Positions 26,138-32,056 of a DNA stretch of 32,056 bases are shown one piece after another. The notes beneath the pieces are model-generated. The model did no database searches and was not told where the DNA came from. It saw nothing but the letters and a program-made list of their open reading frames with translations. The position numbers and the translations under genes are program-made. The stretch is from an uncultured Actinomycetes bacterium (GTDB lineage: Bacteria > Actinomycetota > Actinomycetes > Nanopelagicales > Nanopelagicaceae), in the NCBI GenBank assembly GCA_903916385.1, contig CAIWWH010000154.1, positions 1 to 32,056 of the forward strand, given 5' to 3'. Within the stretch, counting starts at the first letter, position 1. Each line of letters begins with the position of its first letter.

Positions 26138-28978
26138 CTAGCGCAGGACTTCCGCCAAGAATTTTCCAGTGTAACTCGCGGCAACCTTAGAGACTTCTTC
26201 CGGAGATCCCTCGGCGATAACAGTTCCTCCCCCTGCTCCCCCTTCGGGACCCATGTCGATGACCCAGTCGGCAGATTTAATAACGTCGAGATTATGTTCA
26301 ATCACCACAACGGTATTACCAGAGTCAACCAGTCGATTGAGGACAATCAATAGTTTGCGAACATCTTCAAAGTGCAGACCGGTGGTTGGCTCGTCAAGGA
26401 CATAGATGGTGCGCCCGGTCGAGCGACGTTGCAATTCGGTAGCGAGCTTTACGCGTTGCGCCTCGCCCCCCGAAAGAGTCGGAGCTGATTGTCCGAGACG
26501 GACGTAACCGAGGCCGACATCGTTGAGAGTCTTGAGATAGCGTGCAATCGCCGGAACGGATTCGAAGAAGTGTGAAGCCTCTTCAATCGGCATATCGAGT
26601 ACCTGGGCGATTGTCTTGCCTTTGTAATGCACCTCAAGAGTCTCGCGGTTGTAGCGCGCGCCGTGGCAGACCTCGCACGGAACGTAGACATCAGGCAAGA
26701 AGTTCATCTCAATCGTGATCGTTCCATCACCGGCGCAGTTTTCGCAGCGCCCTCCCTTTACATTGAAGGAGAAGCGGCCCTGCTGATAACCTCGAATTTT
26801 CGCCTCTGTCGTCTCAGCAAAGAGGGCGCGAATCTTGTCAAAGACTCCTGTATAGGTAGCTGGGTTGGATCGCGGCGTGCGGCCAATCGGAGATTGATCA
26901 ACGTGGACGACCTTGTCGAGGAGATCTATTCCTGTGATGGTGCGATGGCGACCAGGAACAATACGCGCTCCATTGAGTTTGTTAGCAAGAACCGAGTAAA
27001 GGACGTCGTTTACTAAGGTCGATTTTCCCGAACCGCTAACACCGGTTACCGCCACAAAGAGTCCCAAAGGAAATGCAACGCTAATGCTCTTCAAATTATT
27101 TTCTTTCGCTTCTTTAACGACGAGGGCACGCTTTGCATCCCGTGGGCGACGCTCGGCAGGGATCGGGATAGAGCGCCGTCCCGCCAAGTAATCTCCTGTG
27201 ATTGACTCCGGAGCCGTGATTAACGCTTGATAATCACCAGAGGAGACCACCTTGCCACCGTGCTCGCCAGCACCAGGCCCGATATCGACAATCCAATCGG
27301 CTATGCGAATCGTGTCTTCATCGTGTTCAACGACGATCAGAGTGTTTCCGAGGTCGCGAAGACGGGTTAAGGTCTCGATGAGGCGACGGTTATCTCGCTG
27401 ATGCAGCCCGATGCTCGGCTCGTCAAGGACGTAGAGAACTCCTGTGAGTCCGGAGCCAATTTGAGTAGCGAGTCGAATGCGCTGCGCTTCTCCACCAGAG
27501 AGAGTCGCGGCGGGACGCTCGAGCGAGAGGTAATCCAAACCAACATCCAGAAGGAAGCCCAGACGAGCATGAACCTCTTTGAGGACGCGATCGGCAATCT
27601 TCTTCTCGCGTGCGTTCAGAGAGATCTTCTTCAGGAAGAGGGCACACTCCGCGATGGAGAGTTCACAGATCTGCCAAATATTTTTACCACCGAGCGTCAC
27701 CGCTAATACCTCTGGCTTGAGCCGCGCACCCTTGCAGACGGGGCAGGGGGTTTCACGCATATACGCTTCATACTTTTCGCGACTGAAGTCAGAGTCAGTT
27801 TCAGCATGCTTTCGCTCAATAAATCCTAGAACGCCTTCGAATCCAGTTGAGTAGTTGCGAACCCGCCCATAGCGATTCTTGTACTTCACGTGGACTTCAT
27901 AATCAGAGCCATAAAGCACTGCTTCGCGTGCCTTCACCGTCAACTTGTTCCACGGCTTATCCATAGAGAAGCCGAGCTCATCTGCTAGCCCTTGTAGGAG
28001 TCGATTGAAATACTCGGCGGAGTGGCCACCGGACCAGGGTGCTATCGCACCTTCATTGAGAGAGAGCGAATCATCAGGAACAACTAGTTCCTGATCCACC
28101 TCAAGGCGGGTACCAATTCCAGTGCACTCGGGACAGGCGCCGAAAGGCGAGTTGAAAGAGAAGGAGCGGGGCTCCATCTCTTCAAAGGAGAGACCGCAAT
28201 CGTGGCAGGCCATATGTTCGCTGAAGGTCCGCTCCTTCTCAGGATCGGTAGCTTTGGCATCCACAAAATCCAGTACAACCAAACCGCTCGCTAATTTCAG
28301 CGCCGTTTCAATGGAGTCCGTGATGCGCGACTTCGACTCTTTCTTAACAGCGAGTCGATCGACAACAACTTCAATGGTGTGCTTTTCCTGCTTTTTAAGT
28401 TTAGGAACCTCATTGAGTGAATAGACGGTTCCATCTACGCGGGCGCGTGAAAATCCTTGTGTTGTGAAATCGGTAAAGAGATCCAGGAACTCCCCTTTAC
28501 GCTCACGGACGACGGGAGCGAGAACTTGAAACCGCACTCCCTCGTCTAGCGCAAGAATCTGATCGACAATATTCTGCGGAGTCTGTCGAGCGATCGGCTT
28601 GCCGCAATTTGGACAATGTGGTCGACCTGCGCGAGCGAAGAGGAGGCGGAGGTAGTCATAGACCTCGGTGATGGTTCCTACGGTCGAGCGAGGATTTCGG
28701 TTGGTGGATTTCTGATCGATAGAGACCGCCGGAGAAAGCCCTTCAATGAAATCGACATCGGGCTTATCCATCTGACCAAGAAATTGGCGAGCGTAAGCCG
28801 AGAGAGACTCTACATAGCGGCGTTGACCTTCGGCAAAGATGGTATCAAAGGCGAGAGAGGATTTACCCGAGCCAGAAAGACCGGTAAAGACGATCAGCGC
28901 GTTACGCGGCAAGTCGAGTGATACGTCCTTGAGGTTGTGCTCACGCGCTCCTCGAATTATGAGGCGATCTGTGCTCAA
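26138..28978 (-). CDS. uvrA: Excinuclease ABC subunit UvrA
   Basis: UvrA is the damage-recognition ATPase. The 946-residue protein has two ABC-type halves: first Walker [10 protein letters not shown] (33-41) and second GVSGSGKST, each with a later LSGGEAQR signature and a DEP-type Walker B. Zinc modules are visible: CHDCG with CPEC, and CENC with CEVC. The start is TTG at 28978 on a four-base overlap with the uvrB stop (TTGA), which may lower its translation relative to UvrB. It leads directly into uvrC. Confidence 0.98.
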   Translation of the reverse strand: MSTDRLIIRGAREHNLKDVSLDLPRNALIVFTGLSGSGKSSLAFDTIFAEGQRRYVESLSAYARQFLGQMDKPDVDFIEGLSPAVSIDQKSTNRNPRSTVGTITEVYDYLRLLFARAGRPHCPNCGKPIARQTPQNIVDQILALDEGVRFQVLAPVVRERKGEFLDLFTDFTTQGFSRARVDGTVYSLNEVPKLKKQEKHTIEVVVDRLAVKKESKSRITDSIETALKLASGLVVLDFVDAKATDPEKERTFSEHMACHDCGLSFEEMEPRSFSFNSPFGACPECTGIGTRLEVDQELVVPDDSLSLNEGAIAPWSGGHSAEYFNRLLQGLADELGFSMDKPWNKLTVKAREAVLYGSDYEVHVKYKNRYGRVRNYSTGFEGVLGFIERKHAETDSDFSREKYEAYMRETPCPVCKGARLKPEVLAVTLGGKNIWQICELSIAECALFLKKISLNAREKKIADRVLKEVHARLGFLLDVGLDYLSLERPAATLSGGEAQRIRLATQIGSGLTGVLYVLDEPSIGLHQRDNRRLIETLTRLRDLGNTLIVVEHDEDTIRIADWIVDIGPGAGEHGGKVVSSGDYQALITAPESITGDYLAGRRSIPIPAERRPRDAKRALVVKEAKENNLKSISVAFPLGLFVAVTGVSGSGKSTLVNDVLYSVLANKLNGARIVPGRHRTITGIDLLDKVVHVDQSPIGRTPRSNPATYTGVFDKIRALFAETTEAKIRGYQQGRFSFNVKGGRCENCAGDGTITIEMNFLPDVYVPCEVCHGARYNRETLEVHYKGKTIAQVLDMPIEEASHFFESVPAIARYLKTLNDVGLGYVRLGQSAPTLSGGEAQRVKLATELQRRSTGRTIYVLDEPTTGLHFEDVRKLLIVLNRLVDSGNTVVVIEHNLDVIKSADWVIDMGPEGGAGGGTVIAEGSPEEVSKVAASYTGKFLAEVLR

Positions 28979-31053
28979 ACGCCTGCCTCCTCCATGCCTC
29001 GTAGTTCACGCTTAAGTTCGCGCAGTTCATCGCGCAGCCGCGCAGCGAGCTCAAATTGCAATTCAGCAGCTGCCGACTTCATCTGATCAGTGAGCGATTC
29101 TATGAGAGCGAGGAGTTCTTGTCGTGGCAGAGATGCCCCTTTAGGGCGTTGATGCTTGATCGCTGGGGTCTGATTCGCTTTATTCTTTGATCCGACGGTG
29201 AGAGAGGCGCTATCTTCCGCCTCTTTTGTGATGAGATCGGTGATATCGGCGATCTTCTTCCGCAATGGAGTGGGATCTATTCCATTTTCTAGGTTGTAGG
29301 CAACCTGCTTTGTGCGACGACGATTAGTCTCGTCAATCGCTTGCTCCATCGCTGGAGTTACGCTGTCGGCGTACATATGCACTTCGCCGGAGACATTGCG
29401 GGCGGCGCGGCCAATCGTTTGAATCAATGAGGTGGCCGAACGCAGGAAGCCTTGCTTGTCAGCATCGAGAATCGCTACAAGAGAGACCTCAGGAAGATCT
29501 AGCCCTTCGCGAAGCAGATTAATTCCGATGAGAACGTCATATTCTCCCGAACGAAGTTCGCGGAGCAATTCAACACGGCGCAGGGTATCTACCTCAGAGT
29601 GCAGATATCGGACTCGGATACCGAGGCCTAAGAGATAATCTGTTAAATCCTCCGACATCTTCTTAGTAAGTGTCGTAACAAGAACTCTCTCGTTTCTTTC
29701 AGCTCTCAAACGAATCTCACCAACCAGATCATCGATCTGCCCTTTAATGGGCTTGAGAATGATGGCCGGATCAATGAGACCGGTCGGACGAATAACCTGT
29801 TCGACTACATCCCCTTGTACCTTCTCGAGCTCATATTTTCCGGGAGTCGCCGAGAGATATAAGGTCTGACCTTTTCGTGTCAAAAACTCATCGAAGCGGA
29901 GTGGCCGATTATCCATGGCGCTGGGAAGGCGGAAACCATGTTCAACGAGAGTGCGCTTTCGAGAAGCATCTCCTTCATACATTGCACCGATTTGAGGGAC
30001 TGTTACGTGGGACTCATCAATCACCACCAGGAAGTCTTCGGGAAAGTAGTCCAAAAGGCAATTGGGTGGCGAGCCGGCGCCACGCCCATCGATGTGGCGC
30101 GAGTAATTCTCGATACCACTGCAGAATCCAAGCTGCTGCATCATCTCGATATCGAAGGTGGTGCGCATACGCAGACGCTGCGCCTCCAATAATTTACCGG
30201 CACGTTCAAATTTAAGAACGGCCTCCTCCATCTCTTCGGTGATATCTGCAATAGCGCGCTTCATTGTCTCGTCGCCTGCTGAGTAGTGCGAGGCAGGGAA
30301 GATATACATTTCGCTCTCATCGGCGATGATCTCTCCCGTGAGTGGATGCAGAGTCATGATCTTTTCGATCTCATCACCAAACATCTCGATACGAATCGCA
30401 TGCTCTTCGTACATGGGAATTATCTCGATCGTGTCACCGCGCACCCGGAAGGTGCCACGCTCAAAGGCCATATCGTTGCGCTTGTACTGCACATCAACAA
30501 AACGTCGAAGCAGCTGGTTGCGCTCAATTGAGTCGCCGACTCGAAGACGAATCATTCGATCGACATACTCCTGTGGAGTACCTAAGCCATAAATGCAGGA
30601 GACTGTCGCTACGACGATGACGTCTCGACGGGTGAGAAGTGAGTTAGTCGCTGAGTGGCGCAGGCGTTCGACCTCTTCGTTAACAGAGGAGTCTTTCTCG
30701 ATGAAGGTATCGGATTGCGGAACGTAGGCTTCAGGTTGGTAGTAGTCGTAATAGGAGACGAAGTATTCGACAGCATTATTGGGTAGGAGCTCTTTAAACT
30801 CGTTTGCCAACTGCGCAGCCAAGGTCTTATTGGGTGCGAGGACGAGAGTAGGACGTTGCAACTGCTCGACGAGCCAAGCAGTTGTCGCCGACTTGCCCGT
30901 ACCTGTAGCGCCAAGGAGAACGACATCCTGCTCCCCCGCTTGAATGCGGCGAGTAAGGTCCGCGATTGCAGTGGGCTGATCACCAGATGGGGTGTACTCA
31001 CTAATAACTTCGAAGGGCTTTACGCGACGCTGCAGATCAGTAACGGGCCTCAT
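28975..31053 (-). CDS. uvrB: Excinuclease ABC subunit UvrB
   Basis: UvrB verifies damage and recruits UvrC. The 692-residue protein has Walker [10 protein letters not shown] (48-56), the beta-hairpin segment [12 protein letters not shown] (101-112) that clamps DNA, the VVIDESH Walker B, helicase motifs SATPG and QTIGRAARN, and a C-terminal UVR domain (from about 655, [17 protein letters not shown]) that pairs with UvrC. It starts on a four-base overlap with coaE (ATGA) and ends four bases inside uvrA. Confidence 0.98.
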   Translation of the reverse strand: MRPVTDLQRRVKPFEVISEYTPSGDQPTAIADLTRRIQAGEQDVVLLGATGTGKSATTAWLVEQLQRPTLVLAPNKTLAAQLANEFKELLPNNAVEYFVSYYDYYQPEAYVPQSDTFIEKDSSVNEEVERLRHSATNSLLTRRDVIVVATVSCIYGLGTPQEYVDRMIRLRVGDSIERNQLLRRFVDVQYKRNDMAFERGTFRVRGDTIEIIPMYEEHAIRIEMFGDEIEKIMTLHPLTGEIIADESEMYIFPASHYSAGDETMKRAIADITEEMEEAVLKFERAGKLLEAQRLRMRTTFDIEMMQQLGFCSGIENYSRHIDGRGAGSPPNCLLDYFPEDFLVVIDESHVTVPQIGAMYEGDASRKRTLVEHGFRLPSAMDNRPLRFDEFLTRKGQTLYLSATPGKYELEKVQGDVVEQVIRPTGLIDPAIILKPIKGQIDDLVGEIRLRAERNERVLVTTLTKKMSEDLTDYLLGLGIRVRYLHSEVDTLRRVELLRELRSGEYDVLIGINLLREGLDLPEVSLVAILDADKQGFLRSATSLIQTIGRAARNVSGEVHMYADSVTPAMEQAIDETNRRRTKQVAYNLENGIDPTPLRKKIADITDLITKEAEDSASLTVGSKNKANQTPAIKHQRPKGASLPRQELLALIESLTDQMKSAAAELQFELAARLRDELRELKRELRGMEEAGV

Positions 31054-31652
31054 TTCATACCCAATCGCGCCGGATAGAGGCGATCCTCATAGAGATTCTC
31101 GACCTGGCGGAGCAGTTCGTCTTCACTTCCCTCATTGATCAAAATGGCATCTGCAATCGCGGCGCGTTGCAGATCGGTAGCTTGTGCCTGCATCCGTTGA
31201 GTCACCTGATAATCCTTCATTCCACGTTTGATGAGTCGGGCGCGGCGAGTATCCTCCGTGGCACTGACAGTGACCACGAAATCAAAGGGATACTTATGCT
31301 CGCTCTCCGCCAGGAGCGGGATCTGGCTCACCAGGATCGCTTCCGGGTCTAGTTCGCTGACAATCTGATCAAAGGAGGCCCGGATCTTGGGGTGGGTTAT
31401 AGCCTCGAGATCTTTTCGAGCAATATCATCGCTAAAGATGATCTCCGCGAGGCGGGCTCGGTCGAGGTTGCCCTCCCGAAGCACCTCATCCCCAAAGCGA
31501 AGGAGAATCTCGTCAAAGCCCTCGCTCCCCCGCTCGACCACATCGCGCGCGAGCTGATCAAAGTCCAAAACTTCTGCACCGCAGGCGGAAAAATATTCGG
31601 CGGCGAGTGACTTTCCGGAGCCAATTCCACCAGTCAACGCAACGAGGAGCAC
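31050..31652 (-). CDS. coaE: Dephospho-CoA kinase
   Basis: Phosphorylates dephospho-CoA, the last step of coenzyme A synthesis. The 200-residue protein has the P-loop TGGIGSGKS (7-15), the [10 protein letters not shown] segment, the lid motif with THPKIR, and RMQAQ near the end. It has only the kinase domain and lacks the C-terminal UPF0157 extension seen in mycobacterial CoaE. The start is GTG at 31652 with no ribosome binding site and a TAGGCT hexamer at -12 to -7, suggesting a leaderless mRNA. It heads a coaE-uvrB-uvrA-uvrC-rapZ-yvcK-whiA gene train. Confidence 0.95.
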   Translation of the reverse strand: MLLVALTGGIGSGKSLAAEYFSACGAEVLDFDQLARDVVERGSEGFDEILLRFGDEVLREGNLDRARLAEIIFSDDIARKDLEAITHPKIRASFDQIVSELDPEAILVSQIPLLAESEHKYPFDFVVTVSATEDTRRARLIKRGMKDYQVTQRMQAQATDLQRAAIADAILINEGSEDELLRQVENLYEDRLYPARLGMK

Positions 31653-31658
31653 CTAGTA

Positions 31659-31687
31659 AGCCTACTCACCGCCTTTTATCCCGTCAT
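31659..31687 (-). promoter_or_regulatory. Predicted leaderless promoter of coaE-uvrBAC
   Basis: TAGGCT (31664-31659) lies 12 to 7 bases before the coaE GTG; ATGACG (31687-31682) is a fair -35 with a 17-base spacer. The rpsA terminator just upstream makes an independent promoter here necessary. Confidence 0.5.
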
Positions 31688-31702
31688 CATGAGTGCAAAT
31701 GC

Positions 31703-31731
31703 AAAAGGCCCCGACTTTACGTCAGGGCCTT
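31703..31731 (-). terminator. Intrinsic terminator of rpsA
   Basis: On the minus strand AAGGCCCTGAC (31731-31721) pairs with GTCGGGGCCTT (31715-31705): 11 pairs with one G-U and a five-base loop. T4 follows (31706-31703, its first two bases overlapping the stem end), then GCATTTG. It begins 19 bases after the rpsA stop. Confidence 0.85.
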
Positions 31732-31749
31732 CAACTTTAGGGGTGAGGG

Positions 31750-32056
31750 TTACTCAGCAACCTCTTCGACGGCATCTACTGCGGCTGCATCTGCTGCCTT
31801 GGCCTCTGCCTTTTGCTTCTTGTGAGCGAGGAAGCGAGCCTGAGCTTCAGCGTATTGGCGCTCCCACTCTTCGCGTTGAGCTTCAAAGCCTGGGCGCCAC
31901 TCTTGTGAATCAGCTTCAAAGCCCTCTGGGTAGATGAAGTTTCCTTCAGCATCGTAGCGAGCTGGCATTCCATATTGCGATGGATCGAAAGCTTCGATCT
32001 CTACTTCGTGACCCTCGTTAGCCTGCTTGAGGGAGAGTGAGATACGACGGCGCTCA
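31750..32056 (-). CDS. rpsA: 30S ribosomal protein S1, C-terminal end (cut by window edge)
   Basis: About 101 C-terminal residues are visible. They start with ERRRISLSLKQAN, the last beta strands of an S1 RNA-binding domain, and continue with the FDPSQYGMPARYDAEGNFIYPEGF segment typical of the actinobacterial S1 tail. A Glu/Ala/Lys-rich helical end follows. S1 binds mRNA on the small subunit. An adjacent coaE is the usual actinobacterial neighbour. The N-terminal S1 repeats are outside the window. Confidence 0.95.
   Translation of the reverse strand, partial: ERRRISLSLKQANEGHEVEIEAFDPSQYGMPARYDAEGNFIYPEGFEADSQEWRPGFEAQREEWERQYAEAQARFLAHKKQKAEAKAADAAAVDAVEEVAE

Overview
This 32 kb window is conserved core chromosome of an actinomycete (Actinomycetota). 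The evidence is a Streptomyces-like RbpA, WhiA with YvcK and RapZ, an InhA-type FabI behind FabG, a DUF3099 membrane protein, a SufR-led suf operon with a Rieske ferredoxin, and the infC-rpmI-rplT-methyltransferase order. Base composition is moderate for the phylum. Genes are packed with 1-8 bp overlaps and almost no spacer, which suggests a streamlined genome; freshwater acI/Nanopelagicales-type bacteria are a plausible but unproven guess. No phage, insertion sequence, CRISPR array, tRNA or rRNA was seen. No stretch above 300 bases lacks a gene; the longest gap is the 182-base infC leader.

Layout: (1) 1-3323, minus strand: fabG-fabI, then a structured leader and infC (AUC start)-rpmI-rplT, a terminator-like hairpin, and the start of a TrmH-family rRNA methyltransferase cut by the left edge. 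(2) 3396-3722, plus: a DUF3099 gene, divergent from fabG. (3) 3705-11871, minus: sufR-sufB-sufD-Rieske-sufC-sufS-sufU-sufT followed by an ABC exporter. (4) 11973-17631, plus: heme A synthase, then tkt-tal-pgi. (5) 17628-21321, minus: gap-pgk-tpiA-secG-rbpA. (6) 21409-31652, minus: coaE-uvrB-uvrA-uvrC-rapZ-yvcK-whiA. (7) 31750-32056, minus: the C-terminal end of rpsA, with a clear intrinsic terminator behind it.

Functionally the window combines fatty-acid elongation, ribosome and initiation-factor synthesis, Fe-S cluster assembly with its own repressor, heme A synthesis, the non-oxidative pentose phosphate pathway with lower glycolysis, nucleotide excision repair, and coenzyme A synthesis.

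I did not find an undescribed gene system. The best leads are regulatory: a perfect SufR-type operator (CAAC-N6-GTTG) over the start of sufR; a set of probable leaderless promoters with the -10 hexamer 12 to 7 bases before the start codon; an infC leader with mutually exclusive hairpins and a terminator; and tal and pgi in the same frame, separated only by one stop codon. The expected neighbours zwf-opcA-pgl and ctaB are absent from their usual places.
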